Numbered from the stretch's first letter, positions 23,991-37,991 are shown. The stretch is 58,470 nucleotides of DNA from Hofstenia miamia (GCA_004352715.1 SCFE01000080.1:281817-340286); one strand, 5' to 3'. A program made the numbers and translations. The notes: generated by a model not told the origin, from the letters alone.

Positions 23991-25157
23991 TGGCCTGCAA
24001 TAGTATAGACCCAGCTTAAACCTCTTTACGCCTGATGCCTCTAGAGGAAGGGATTTATAAAAGTAGTGATGTTACTTCTCTTTTCGTCTACACTGTATTT
24101 CAGTGCAAGCATAAATCTTAAGTACTAACATATTCTAAAAGAACAGAAACTCTTTCAAATTACACTAAACCCATCCATACAAGGATACAAAATTTCGATA
24201 TTACTTAGAATATTCTTGATATAAATTCCAAATATAATACTACTAGAATTTCAGAGGAAAGTGGACAGATACTTTTCATTGTGTAAGCGGGTTGACTATA
24301 TTTTTAGCTCAAAGCTCATCATAAATCAACAAGCATTTGCCATTCACCTTGCATAGGTAGAATACAGAAATTATATATTTTTACTAAGTCAATCATTTTT
24401 GTTGTTTTAATCCAACCTTGACACAAATGACCTATTCAATGAAGTAAATCAATAAAGCAAAGTTACTCTTTCCGAGCAATATTGAGTTAACATGATGTTT
24501 TCTAATCTACTAAACCTAAATGATATCAAATGGATCAAACAACATGATCCTGAAAAACCTGATAAATTTTGATAGAGCTGACCTAATCAGCCTGACTTGA
24601 CTCAAAGCTGGCTAGAACTCTATAAAGTTACGGAAGCCAACGATTTTCTGTCAGCTTGTTTGAATAAAAATATGACGTACTTCAAAGTCGTCCAAGAAAT
24701 GCATTACACATTGAAGATCTGCCAATGATGGCAGCTAGTGTTGGAAATCATGTGTATAAATCATTAAGTAAGATGTTAGTTAGACTTAAAAACGCGTTTT
24801 TATGCAAAATTCTATATTTCCACCGAAATTTGATGCATTACCTATGTATCCTTATTTATGTTTTTTTAAATGTATTTTAAGTGTTTGACTAAAACTTAGA
24901 AGAACTAAAGCTAGAATGGTCCCTTCAGGAAGAGTGACAAAATTGTTAATTACATTTGTTGAAAAAATTGAAGAGTGAATTAATAAGTAAGGTAATGACC
25001 TGTGATCTTACTTCTAAAATTAATATGTACTTGTGAACCAACGTTCCAAAAATTTTTCAGTCTAAATGATTTAAGTTTACGTCGTACTTAAAGATGAACA
25101 AAAAATAAAGTTGATTGTGTTTGATCAGTTTACAAAAATCAATTATAAATTTTATAG
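23991..25157. other. Non-coding stretch, nothing recognised
   Basis: No gene seen. Confidence 0.4.
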
Positions 25158-25309
25158 CACCATACAAATTTGGATGGCTAAGAACTACGAAGGAAGTATT
25201 CCCAGCAGTTGAAGAAGTGTCAAATGGAGACAAAACAGAAGAAGCACTCGTAGGAAGTTTCATTCAGAGAACTAACTCCAATTTTAATGACATTTTCTAT
25301 GTAAACTGA
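25158..25309 (+). CDS. Possible terminal exon, weak
   Basis: After an acceptor-like TTTTATAG the plus strand reads APYKFGWLRTTKEVFPAVEE and continues 30 residues to TGA at 25307-25309. The segment is hydrophilic and coding-like, but no partner exon or domain was identified. It could equally be a transposon fragment. Start and splice assignment are inferred. Confidence 0.25.
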
Positions 25310-25677
25310 GTTTCCAAAAATAAATAAGCACAAGGGTGAACATAGGTACGGATTTTCTTACCTAACCATATGTACACCAAATCACAATCTAACTAACAAC
25401 AACTTAACGATTTAACCAATTTAAAAATTTATGATTCGAGAATAAGTAAAATTCTATGATATTCATAGCAATGATACATAGCAGGTAATTTTTTTACGTT
25501 ATGAATGTCAAACGTCTGTGTATTTGAATTGAAAATTTATTAGGAATAGGGGTAAAGACAAAGTTCGAAAGTTCATATTCAGGAATCATTACGATTTGCA
25601 AGAAAAATTGTAGTAACTGACCTCATGAATTTTGCTAAATAATAAAAGTTGCTGTTTTTACAAAATTATGAATACAA

Positions 25678-28364
25678 TTAGGCAAAATAGACTTTCATAG
25701 TTTGTTTAAATGTAGTTCTACATATAGGACATCTTGAATCCGCTAATTTCATGACGCAATTTTCACAACATACCAGGTGCCTGCACTCCAAAAACACAAT
25801 ACAGCGAGGTCTCTCGCAGCATGTAATACAATCTTTATTAAATGAACTTTGCTTAATATCTTTGTCACGAAACAGTACAGCATGGCTTGATTCTAAATTT
25901 TGTATAAAAATATAGAAGTCTATGCGTTTTTATGTTTTGATGCACAACTCAGAGATTCTGAAATATTTTAGCTATCAGAGCCCAGTTTCAGTATCAATGA
26001 AAATAAGAAAGTGTTATGTCCAGTATAATAAGCAAAACAAGAAAATTTTCAACTGTGATAAATGAAGCAAGTATACATGTCATGCTTCTTATTTGTATTA
26101 TTAAGTTGAAATTAGTCTATATATTATATATTAGTATATATATATATATATTTATTTATTTATTTTTCTTGCTTTTTGCTATGAAAAATGCAAAAACCTT
26201 ACATTTGGCGGGAAACGGTCCGAAATTTCTAAGGCATTTGGCGGGAATCCATTTTTTGGCCATTGCTCCCGCAGTATTCACTCGAACTTAATATATTTAC
26301 CATAGAGGTAGGTAAATTAAGGAGACAATACCCTGCAAAATTTCAAAGATTTATGTTTGGAAACGCGGTTAAGATGAGGTTTTTAAAAAACATTTAGCGG
26401 GGATATAAATATATACATATATTATATTATATATATATACATATATAAATATACGAGGTGTGACGAAAAAAACGAGACTTGCTTAAAATCGAATATATTT
26501 AAAAACGTATAATCAAATTAATCGCTGATCCTTTCAAAGCACTGGTCAAAGTCGCTTTTTTTAAGACGACTTAGCTCACTCGTCACAGTTGTCCTAATAT
26601 CCTCTATGGATGCGAAATTGGTTCTTTTGATGAGATTTTTCAACAAAGTAACAGTCAGAAGTCACATGGTGCGAGGTCTGATGAATAAGAACGATGGGCA
26701 AGAGCTGTGACTTGTTTCTTGGAAAGAAACTGTGTCATACTGGGGTGGTGTGCTGGCAGAGCCGAACTCTGTCATGAAGACGATTGAGAACCTCTTGGTA
26801 GAACTCCTGGTTCACTGCTTGATCTTTGGGGACGAACTCATGGTGGACATCTCCTTTTTGATCGAAAAACACGATCAGCATGACCTTGATCCGCGACTTT
26901 GACATGCGTGCCTTTCTTGGGCCGGAAAATGATGAACTTTTCCATTGAAGACTTTGTTTCTTTGTGTCTGGGTCGTACTGAGAACACCCACTCTGGTCTC
27001 CCATCACAACTCGATCGAGAAAGACAGAGTTGCTCCTTCTGAGATTGGTGAGAATAAATCACTCTCTCAAAATGTCGTGGTGCAGAAATGAAATGACTCA
27101 ATTGAATGTGCTTTGTCATGATTGAAGATCATTAACACCACAACTTCGTGACCCAAGCAATTAATGGTTTCGATCTTCTTTCACCATAAGAAGGCCTCAG
27201 TCTCATTTCTTTTTTGTCACACCTTGTATATATAGCTGCTTCCATGATTTTGGCAGATTTGTCATTGGCTTGAAATTGCTTGTCTCAATGTAACTTTCCT
27301 TAGTCTTTGTGTATCAAGAGCTTCATATCCACTGCCATCTGTTCTGGACACTCACATATTCTTCCAGTACTGATGCTAGTCTCTCATGAATGCTTGTGAA
27401 ATTTTACAGCCTACACTCATGTGCTTAATCTCTACATCGCACCTTCATCTTCTTGTATAAGCTTTTCTTAATATACACTATTTCTATCTTTAGCCTTCAT
27501 CTTCACAAACAAATTTCATTATCAGCCATCTACAGGACCTTGAATTTCATGCTTCATATTGTCATTGTCAAATTGTTTGTGCTATACTTTCTCAGTTTAT
27601 CAACTTCTACAACCAAAATTTGCGTAGGCTCTCATTTTGCAGTTTCGATTTTTCCTTCTACCTTAGAATTCAACCAATTTTTTTTTCATTTTTATGTCTG
27701 AATTTTTGAGGTCTTCCTTACAACCCGCTTATGCTAACCTGTTAATCGTTGTCATGGCTCAGCATCTATATATTCTCTAATACTTTTTTATAATTTTCTA
27801 TGTCTATTGCTAGCTTGCATTTCTTAATTCCCCTTGGAACTGGACACCTAGTTCTTATATGTATTTCTATATCTATTCCATCATTGATTGCTTTTTCAGT
27901 TTCTAGATCTATAAGTTCTGCTTTTCTCTGACTATTTTCTCCTCTACATCTTAGCTTTGATTAGTCTTCTTAACTATTTTTTCTGTTTACTCTCATCTAG
28001 CTGCAACCTTTTCACCTTCCCACCTTGCACAGTAACCTCTAATCCTGTCCCTCTAAAATTATTTTTCTTCATACCTGCTCATCTAGCCTACTTCTGTTTG
28101 AACACTAAAATGCTATTCTGTTCTGTTCATCTATCCCTTGTGACATTGTCTATAGATATGAGCAGAAGCTATGCATCAAATTATCTAGTTCATGCTCCTG
28201 ATTGTGAAGCTTGCTTTTTAAAAAGTTTATTACCAGAATGACTGTCTAAGGTCTGCTACTCACTGAGAGCCTTGGCTTTGTTCACAACTAATCATTTTCA
28301 GTAACCAAGGTCCCAATCTTACATACTACTACTTGACAAATGTAATCAATTAATATGATTTTTA

Positions 28365-28428
<64 letters not shown>

Positions 28429-29305
28429 AAATAATTTTATTCGCATTTGCATAAGTAATGTGTATTAAATATCATAATACTATAAACACATTCAATTTAC
28501 CATTGGTAATAAAAGACCGTTGATAGCAGTATGTTATTGGATTATGATTATCCTTTCTTAGTATGGTAGCAATCCAAGATTCACAAAACAATTGAAAGTG
28601 GGAAATTATAAATTTCTTTGGATTGTGAAAAAATTACAGTTTTTTTAAGTGGCTCACCTGCTGTCTAATTGACATGCCTCCCATTGAGCAATATTGAAAA
28701 ATAATCACTACTAAATGGTTGTTGCTTCTCTCCATTTTCGCCAATCTTGGTTAATCAGTACAATGGCTTAGATTACATGTCCAAGAATTCAATATTTAAG
28801 AATATTTGTATCTTATGAAAAATACTCTAAATCCAGGCAATAACTATCCACCTGCTTCATCTAGTTCTTCATTTAAGATTTTTTACAAAGCATTTTGTAG
28901 TTTTTCACTGTCAATTATCTGTGCACCTTGCATGCTTCTAATGCTAAGCAAAACTACACATAAACCAATAACATACCACTGTAAGCTGTTTTTTTAATAA
29001 AAAGTGGAATATTACAATTTGTTCCACACATTAACACAGAATTAGCTGCAAACTGGGAATTGACACATAGTAGTAGTAATAGTTGTAATAGTTATAGATC
29101 TCTGCACACAGAGATTTTACCCAGAGGGTATACTTTTACAGGCATTCTCAATGTACCAATCTCCAATAAATTCAATCACTTCTGCCACTATTCCACCATA
29201 TATGATCAAATTAGTGACATAACTATATACAGATCAAAATTTTTGGCGATTTGCAGCAGACATATCCTAATAAATTAAGTCAAACTGAATTAATATTTTG
29301 CATAA

Positions 29306-29342
<37 letters not shown>

Positions 29343-32255
29343 AATAGTAAAGATATTTTCACCGCTCCATATTTTATTGTTCACTCCTGCCACTTATAAA
29401 CTCACTTTGCAAATCACCTTTAAAGCTAGAAGTGCAATTTTTACGCGTTTGGTTTTGAAATGAAGTGATTAGCTATTTGGAAGCACGCTTAAGATTCCTT
29501 GTATTGCTATAGAACTAAAAATACAAGTACCTTGCTCAAGTAATGGTGAAGTAGATCTCTCCACCATGTTGGGTCTCTTGCGTGTGTGAAATCTTTGCTT
29601 CATTTTTCTTTCATAGAAACGTCTATTCATTGGTTCCGTATCATGTTTTGCCTCATTGGTGAAGCTTGCGATCACGTTATCAGGCTAAGATAAATTATGA
29701 TCAATAATTAGTTTAATCGTAGACATTATGTTGAAATAGTTTATTTTTCCCTAAAAAACCCCTAACTCCTTCTATTTCCAATAGCAGATGACAACATAGG
29801 AGGGGATTGAAGTCATAAATCATGAATTGAATATAGTTGAAGATTTGTATCTCACAGTCCAAACATTTATACTTCAATAAAAATTATAGTATCTTAGTTT
29901 TTTGGAATGCAACTTATTGGTATTTTTATAAAAAAGAAATAAAAAATATTTTTAGTTGTAAGTTATCAGTGCTAATATTCTTTATATTGATATATTGATT
30001 ATTTTTGTTTTATTATGAAGATAGTTTTATTAATTTCAATGATGAAACTAAAATAATTTGTTAAGCCTCCAAGTGTTCCTAGTTCCAATATTGAAATACA
30101 GAGTAATTCAATGCACTGGTTTGATTAACAAACACTTATCCTTAAATATAGCCAAAGATTAATAAACCAATATATTAAAGATCTTTTTTCTGGATTTTCT
30201 GGATTTAGGGAAATTGTTGATTTACATATTTTTATTGAACACAAGCATATATCTGAAAAAAATGTTGATTAGCTGAGGGGTCATGGCAAATGTTCATTGC
30301 ATGAAATTTAGATTTATCCATTTCTTTCTTGAAAAAATTGTATCAATATCTTTGCTCAAAAATGTTGTGCACATTTTGCAGAGGGTAGTACTAACATATT
30401 TTTAGACCCAATTAAAATCTTGGTCAAGAGAAGCATTTACAACTTGCATTAAATTTCACTATTTTGTCATTGAAATGTTTACATGTAATGCAATTTTAAT
30501 ATTGAGAAACTTTAAACACATATCTTGACAAGGGAAATATGGAAAACCCTCGGAAATGTTATTTGGGGTTTCTTGGTTTTCTCAACTTTACAAAATGATG
30601 AAATGAGGCATTTTTAACATTTATCTTAACAAGGAAACATTGAAAACCTGGGAAAGTTTGCATGGGTTTTCTTAGTTTTTGAAGTACTACAAAAGTATGA
30701 GAAAATAACTATAAAATTGAAGGATATTTGGAGGATTTTGAAATTTTGCCTCGTTTCATGTAGAAATAAGGGTTGCCAGCACAGTTAAAATGCGAAATAC
30801 ATAAAAACATGAAAAGATATGATTTTTGAAATAGAAGAGGCACCACTTTGGAACCACTCTTTTTCAAAAGTCAAAAAGTTGTACACTTTATCCTAAATGA
30901 GAAGAATAGATGGATATCTGTTATAATTGAGAAAATGTTCATGATAAAAAATATACAGTTATGTGTGCTAATAACTCTCTTTCAACTACGTTGTATCGTG
31001 ATCACCTTTCCAATTTCCTCAATCCATAAACTACAACTACTTCACGTACTTCTTTTCCAGAATGACATTTTGAGAAGGATCAATTCCCCAAATTTATGAG
31101 TAGTGATTCATTGATATTGTCTCTTACTTCGTAAAAACTTCGTCATCTTGTGCGTGAACGATGAAGTAATATATTTCCAATCTTGTGAATTTATTGTTGA
31201 CTCTCCAATGTTCTGGCAAAGACATTACTTGGCGTGATGATAAAGAATCTGTTTGAGGAACCTCATTTTGTTAATCACATGGTACCAGTCTATAATCTTG
31301 ATGCTGAATTTCAATATGCTAATGTATCTGAAGTAATTAACTGTATTTGCAAGTCTGGTGGAAAATTTTGTTATTATTTTTTATAATAATAGAGTATACC
31401 AGAGTATGCCTATTTATCATTTTGAATAACAGTTCGAAATTCTGTTCACCACTCTCAATGAGGGAAAATGCTCAAAAAATGTCAAAGTTGTTTTATCAAT
31501 TTTTAAATATAATGTTACATAAAATCTTGTTTTGAATGCATGTGTAATACCTACTATGCTCTGAAAGACTTCATCAAACAAAAAACCACTTGTTTTATAT
31601 CTTCTAGTGCTATTTATCATGAGTATCTGCTATTATAATGAAAATTTCTAAGCAATGTAATCCAATAATTTGATGTCGTTGCACGATTTCAAGGTCTCAA
31701 ATAGAATTACGTCATAAAAATCTCTTTCTTCAGCCTGTTCTGATTGAACTACCCAAATAATTTAGTCTACTTTCCGCCTCTGTTGTACGCAGAAAGATCT
31801 TAAGTAATTTTCTTTGTAAAAAGACCATTTGCAACTAGCGACACTAATTGCATTAGTCAAAGAAAAGATAGGCTACAGTTTGCATTTTGTGACAAATATT
31901 GTTTGGATTCGAGTAATCAGGAATTTCAAAATGATTGGGCACTTTCATGTAATAAGCATAAGCTCCTATTTTTATTAAAGTGCTGAAAAAATATTATTCC
32001 CTATAATTAATGTGGGTATTGTGTTATTAGAGAAGTCTGAAAAATGAAGCACGCAGAAAATTCTTTAGAATTCGCACAAAACACACCAAATTGGAAGAAG
32101 CAGTCAATCTAATGTGACACTACGTCATTTTTTAAGTTAGAAATTCAAGAATTGCAATTTTGTCTCATTAATAATTTTCAATTTTTATATGGAAACATAA
32201 TATAGATCTAGAAACTTACCACTTCAGAACAGATTGCAGATGATAAGGAAGCCAT
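25678..32255 (-). CDS. Small RING-finger protein, three exons (32255-32220, 29684-29531, 25892-25678)
   Basis: Exon 1 starts with ATG in a good context (A at -3, G at +4), codes MASLSSAICSEV and ends in phase 0 at a GTAAGT donor. Exon 2 has a TCTTAG acceptor, codes a basic 51-residue segment (RRFYERKMKQRFHTRKRP) and ends in phase 1 at GTACTT. Exon 3 follows an AATTTAG acceptor, resumes in the matching phase and ends at TAA. The joined 405 nt give 134 residues without a stop. The C-terminal half is a C3HC4 RING finger with ligands C85, C88, C100, H102, C106, C109, C118 and C121, ending CPICRTTFKQTMKVYFA. The spacing (C-x-H-x3-C-x2-C) and position at the very C-terminus resemble IAP and Neuralized-type ubiquitin ligases. 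E3 ligase activity is inferred. Additional exons or other starts are possible. A minus-strand AATAAA lies at 25541-25536. Confidence 0.72.
25893..26453. other. Intron 2 of the RING gene, AT-rich
   Basis: Contains TA/TTTA simple repeats (26137-26164 and 26405-26452). A small plus-strand frame at 26016-26291 overlaps the repeats and is not accepted. Confidence 0.5.
26454..27226 (-). mobile_element. Internally deleted mariner element with both inverted repeats
   Basis: Left end CGAGGTGTGACGAAAAAAAC and right end (reversed) CAAGGTGTGACAAAAAAGAA are inverted repeats flanked by TA. At 773 bp it is shorter than the usual ~1.3 kb. The minus strand carries the catalytic half of a mariner transposase: VVMGDQSGCSQYDPDTKKQS (from GDE-type motif, about 27010-26955), KARMSKSRIKVMLIVFFDQ with the first-Asp region's neighbour, VNQEFYQEVLNRLHDRVR, then in other frames the C-terminal FAS.EDI..TV.SELSRL segment down to 26530. 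The N-terminal DNA-binding half is missing. It lies in intron 2 of the RING gene in the same orientation. Confidence 0.85.
27236..28360 (-). other. Purine-biased minus strand, possible decayed retroelement
   Basis: This 1.1-kb block is markedly pyrimidine-rich on the plus strand. Minus-strand frames give coding-like pieces such as IDLETEKAINDGIDIEIHIR (about 27905-27845), but with many stops. Such strand bias is common in retroelement coding strands. No motif is decisive. Confidence 0.3.
28365..28427. repeat. (ATT)n microsatellite
   Basis: About twenty uninterrupted ATT units. Confidence 0.95.
28428..29530. other. Intron 2 of the RING gene, no gene seen
   Basis: Includes a (TA)n tract at 29310-29338. 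Small open frames at 28806-28997 and 29060-29278 lack coding character. Confidence 0.45.
30505..30705. repeat. Two degenerate ~100-bp tandem units
   Basis: 30505-30605 and 30606-30705 share the order ATCTTgACAAGGgAAa, GAAAACC..GGAAA, GGgTTTcTTgGTTTTc. They look like an old tandem duplication inside intron 1 of the RING gene. Confidence 0.45.
31150..31600 (+). pseudogene. Possible P-superfamily transposase relic
   Basis: Plus-strand reading gives VNDEVIYFQS, then, after a frame change near 31230, KNLFEEPHFVNHMVPVYNLD followed by EFQYANVSEVINCICKSGG. The second part resembles the region just before the second catalytic Asp of P/THAP9-like transposases (pattern ..PV..L......v..vi.....GG). Frames are broken and downstream motifs are not clear. 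The assignment is tentative. It lies inside intron 1 of the RING gene, antisense to it. Confidence 0.4.
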
Positions 32256-35087
32256 TCTTCTATCTAAAAATAATAAATTTAAAACTAATATGCGAACGAA
32301 GTTTCTGAAACCTATTACAATATTTTCTAAAAATGCCCTTAATATGTATTTCAATATAAATCGTTATTGTAACTTGTTGCATTACAAGAGATTTATATAA
32401 ATATATATATAATACAAATTCACAAATGGTGAAGTTAAAGTTAAGGGTGTGTTTTTACACAAAGGTTATTACGCATTTCTTTGCCACATTTGGGTTCGGC
32501 ACATTTCGTCAAAGATATCTATGCAAATGCATTTATTAAGTTTATGCAGAAATTTGGAACTAAGCTTGTTCTTTACGGTTGCAATTTCTCGTGTTAACGC
32601 ATTGAATTTGGACTATTTTCCTTAACCCTAAACGCACTGAGGGGAGAAGGGGGGGGCGATTCGGGCCCCATTACTAACTTTTCTCATAAACTATTTTGGA
32701 ACAAGATAAAGTTAGGGCGGAATAATTAACATAGTCAATATTTTGTTAGATATCGATATATTTTGAGTCATCATTTTGTCCAAAGAAATGTTAGGGTGAA
32801 AAATTTTTTTCGGTGGAAACGCCGCTATATGCTTTATTACTACCATCAATTTCTAGAAATTTTTCGTCACTGAGCTATAAAATATAGGCACCAAAATAGT
32901 TTATCTTTTAAAACAAGAGTCTTAGAAGGTCTTTGGTGAAAATGAGTGTCATACAATCATCAGGGAAGGGGCCAGGGAGTCAAACGTAAAATAAAAAACT
33001 ATGAGATTTTAATTTATGCTATATATTGAATGCAGTAAAACAATAAAATATATGATTACATATCATATAAGAAGTGGCCTACATAACTAGAGGCACTGAT
33101 ACTGAAGAATATCAACTTCTTGGGATGTCGAAAGGGGAGTTGTGCACTGTGAAGGTTTTTATCATTATTTTAACTTTGATGTTGAAAATGTCCTTAATAT
33201 ATATTACTAATTTACATATTTGGGTCATTTTTATAGTAGAACCCATACTTTAGGAATTACTATGAAAATGAATATATTGCCTAAATAAATAATTAAATTT
33301 AGGAATCAAAATTTTTATTATGATGGAGATTCCAAAAATCCTCAAATGAATCAATAATTGTACACAAACATCTAGTTGTATTTTGATTTTAATGTAAGCA
33401 GATATTTTGTGTTCATCCAGAAGCCATGAGTCCAAAATATAGCCTAGATAGAGCAGTTTTCAAATTTCTTTTTCGAGACATTATCAAGGCTCTTAGCTTT
33501 TAAAAATATATAGTTTGTTTCCATATATTTGAACCTACAGCAATTGGATGAGGCCGAAATATACTCCCAAAATAGTGTTTTCTTCTGGTTTCAATATGTT
33601 CTACTTTTACCCACACTCCTAGATATGTCTCTTGAGTTGTTGGTGTAATTTTCTCTTTCTTCATCATTAAAAAACCTAAATTTTCAGGAAAAAACATTCA
33701 ATTAACATTTCAGACAATGAAATTTAGCAGACATTCCTGGCAATATCCGATCCTTTCAATGTTGCAAGGAGAGTTTTGATTTGTCTAATGCTAAGATTCA
33801 ACCTTGCAGCCATTGGAATGGTAATGGAGACCCTAAGAATTTATAATAGAAATAAGCACTATAAAATTGGCTCGTTTGTTCCTTCAAAATTTTTTGTAGG
33901 CTAAGTATTGGAGTTGATTCCTGTGAGTGCAAGTTCAAGAGTTTTGTTGTTACAAGATATACGAAAAAACCCTTTATAAAAGGAACTGTTACTATTGAGG
34001 TTTTTTGATTCAAGCCAAACATGAGAAAAGTAAATTGCAAAGGTTGTTGATCTTCAAATACACATTACTATATTACTTGGGTGTTAAGATCCAATAACCT
34101 GATAAATGCTAAATTTTCAAAAATGTGCTTCAGAATAATTTCTTTGCATCACAACTATATTTAAAAAGGGTTGATTTTTCAGAATATAATATACACAAAT
34201 GTAAAAGAATCCACACAGGCCTTACATTTATAAGAAGCCATGATATTTGCAGAGAAATCATGACAAATATTGTCATAAGCACAGTTCAGGTTTGTTATGT
34301 ACTATGCAAGGGGAATAAAAGTATGTCAAAAAAAATTCTTTCTCTATTGGGTTTCCAATGTGACACATCAATACAGAGAAACTGAGGTTAATGAATTATT
34401 GGAAAGGAGTAGCAGGAATGGCTTAACTTCAATGTTCCAATGCCGCATATAGTCATACAGACACTAATTCAACAAAGCCATCATATTCAAGCTTGCCAAA
34501 ACCTGGAATACAAATTTCTGAAAAAAATATGGTATTATGTGGAAAAAGCACTCAAATTCATAATCCTTGTCTCAAAATTGACTGAAATTAGTGAAAAAAA
34601 TCAGTCAACTAAATTTTATATCACACAGTGAATAATTATTCTTAATTATGCAGAATATATATATATATATATATACAATTTTTTTAAGTTTAAAACGAAG
34701 TAAATCAAATTCAACAAAGTCATATCATGTTTTCTGCATCAAATGATTCATTTTAAGTTTAGTTTTAAGATATTTAAATGTGTAGCCTCCTTAAAAATAT
34801 TGCATTACTTTCAGTGATGAAACTAGATTCTGCTATGTTACTGCATCATTACATCTCACTTTTTTTAAGCATGTAGAAGGAACTTCTTCAAGTTGTTCAA
34901 ACACCCAATTTTAAAACCTTTTGGTCATTTTGCTTAAATTTCATCATAGGATTGTGAAATTTGTGTTTTTAATCCATAATCTCCAAAATGCACTTTGTGA
35001 AAAACTATTGATAGTTTTAAGAGAATTTCATATTTAATACAAACAGGATTTATGATTTTAAGCAAATTTAAAAAGCAGCTAAAGGAC
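32256..35087. other. Upstream of the RING gene; no other gene recognised
   Basis: AT-rich with a GC-richer GGGGAGAAGGGGGGGGCG patch at 32640-32657 and a (TA)n tract at 34654-34674. Open frames at 33798-34040, 34125-34385 and 34440-34631 show no recognised motif. The promoter of the RING gene would be expected just right of 32255, but no clear TATA box is seen. Confidence 0.4.
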
Positions 35088-37777
35088 CATGGACTCTTAA
35101 ATGCTAACTGGACAGGAAGTTAAATATAAAAATTTATTTTTTTAAATTAATTTAATTTGGCTGCAAATTTGAACACTTTGAAAGGCATGAAAAGATTATC
35201 TATACTTCTTATCAATATAAATGTTGATTTATAACAATATGAAAAATTTTCAAAACAATATACAAAAAAATAGAAAACATTATTGCACTAATTACTGGAT
35301 AACTTTTTGATTTTTCTTTCAGAAACTGAAAGTTTCAACTGTGTATTGAAAACAGTTGTTCTGTTTTTCATAATAATGTTAAACACCATCATAAGAATTT
35401 TTTCTAATACATTTCCATGTTTTCGACACTTAACTTGTCGATATAACTCATGTTAGATAGTAAAACACTGCATAGTTAAATGCTTCGTAGAGGTTTGTGT
35501 TGCCAACTTTCAGAAAGTAGTCATTATCATTGAGGAAAGAAAAATCAGGTAGGCAAAGCATACTGAAATGAAGCTCCGATGGTCGATTAAGTCCTCCACG
35601 ATTAATTGAAAATAATCGTCACTTCCAAAAGTAACAGGGAACTCGTCATTTGATGTGAGTATATCATTGCAAATAGCACAATTTACTTTAGAAGTTAATG
35701 TCCTTCCACAATAACCACTAATGAAATAACAAACATTTGTATTTTCTTCAGTTAGATCTTCAATTGCAAAGTTTTCAGAAAAATCATTATTTGCACAAAA
35801 ATCTTGAAATTGAGTAATATCAGACTTTTTCTGAACAGGTGGCAATGATCTGACATCAGTATCCATAAATTTCAAAGCACATACCATTTTGATTCTTTTT
35901 TAATTATCCAATATTTGCTTTACAGAAACATAATAATTGGCACCTGACAGTTGTCGTAACCAAGAAAACCTTAATTCTAGACGATCTGATTGAAGAAGAC
36001 CAAGTAGAACAAATTCATATTTACACTCTATAATTAAATATCGTGCTAAATTAACTAAAGAAAATGTGTTTAATATTAGGGCACAAAAAGTTTCGCAGGA
36101 CAGTTTAAATTTGTCATTTTTGTAGTACCATTTCTGCAGCCATTCAGCAAATTTAATAAGAAAGTCGAGTTTCCAGTCTTTATCAGAACGAATGGGGTCC
36201 ATTTCTGCCAATAACTTATGATGACCTTTCGATATTGTTTTCACATTAATTATATTCCAATATCTTAACATGAGTTCTATAAATTTCACTGTGCCACTCC
36301 AATTGTAGTCATGTGTAGCACTGTAGTATTTCAAACCAGCCACGGTTGATTCATGAAAGACTGCCAGAAAAAACTTTGATGAGGAACGCTGAATATTAGT
36401 AGGACATAACACATTCGCATTTAATTTATATGCAATTCTTACATTCATATCTTTTTCAAGCTCGTAAAGCAACTTAATGTGATTGAACTCAGCAACAAAG
36501 CACCCTTTATCATCAAAATTCGGACAGACAAATCGACCTTTTCTTTGGAAGTTATTAAACACATTTTTAACATTATGGGTGCTATCAACGAGTAAATGAA
36601 ATGGCTTAATAAATATTTTATTTTGAATTGGATCAGAAGTAAGCTTACCATTGCTTAACACATGATAGAATTTTCTATTTACTACGTGGTTGTCACAACA
36701 TGCTCCAACAACAATTAGTCCACAATCTGTAACAAATTTGTAACAATCCAATATGTGTTTCTCAATTACATCACAAGTAATTTTATGAAGAGGTGCCATG
36801 CAAACAACTTCTCTAAAGGGACCACCACATGAAGAAATCATCAAACATAACATAGTACGAACAATGTCGTCTTTGTTATCAAGACCAAAAATCTGGCCTT
36901 TACAAAATTCAACTTTTTGAGATGTATAAACCTCGTCAAAAATTATTATGACATGACGTTCTCTTGCATTTAACTTTTTTACGCGTTCTACTATATAGGC
37001 TTTTATATCTGAGTCGTGAAAACGCGCTCGTATCATTCGCAAATATCTAATAGAAGGTAGTTTTAGTAGAGATTCTCTCTGTAAATAACGATAACATGAA
37101 GAACTTAAAGATTCCATTATGCAAGCATGTGCTAGAAGTTGCTTAGAATACCGTAATGATTGAGATTCAACAGCCAATAAATTTATTTGCTCTGCAGTAA
37201 ACGTGAGAGTAGTCTTTAGTTCTGGATTCATAACGTCATCTCGCACTCCTAGTAGCAAGTCTGCAATATAGTGAAGTTTTTCAATGCATCTTGAAGATTC
37301 ACAGTAGTTACCATCTAGTAAATTTCCAACACGTGCTAGAATATTTTTCAAATCCGTGAAGGATACAATTTCGGGATATTTACTTAGAATATCTTTAAAA
37401 TGTTTCAAAGGTATACGAACACCTTTAACATAAGCTTCAAAAAGACACTTTTTAGAACTAAAAGAGACTTTCACAGCAGTCTCTACAGTTAAGCCATTAG
37501 TGAATGAAATATCAAACTATCATTAGCAAGAAAAAAGCTAAATTTCATTGGCAACTGTTTTTTTCTTCCAAAAGTTTTTCTTTAATTTGTAATAGTGAGG
37601 TAAACTTGTCATTTTCAAAAATTCATTAATCTTAACATCAAGAACCTGACACTCCTTTCGATGTCGTTCAAGAAAACAGGAATCAGTGGATCGTTTTTTA
37701 TTTGGTTCACTCGAAAGATAAGCGGGGATTTTGGGAAATATACTGGGAATAGCAGATGATCTTAGAAGTCTAAATAT

Positions 37778-37983
37778 GGAAACATTACATTTTAATTGCA
37801 GTGATTGTCATTTAAATAGGCTATGTATGTTCCCTTCTTATTCAAAAATACGTCACCGGACATTTTTTGAAAATTAAGTTTAAAGTGGTTTGTACAAGAT
37901 TGAATAATTTCCATCATATGAAATTTTAAAGCATATCATCTTCAACAATGTTTATCGAATATTATCTTTAGAATATATTATTT
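37778..37983. repeat. 206-bp block, copy 1
   Basis: About 98% identical to 38698-38903 (three mismatches seen), offset 920 bp, within intron 1 of the P-like transposase. Confidence 0.85.
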
Positions 37984-37991
37984 GAAATATA

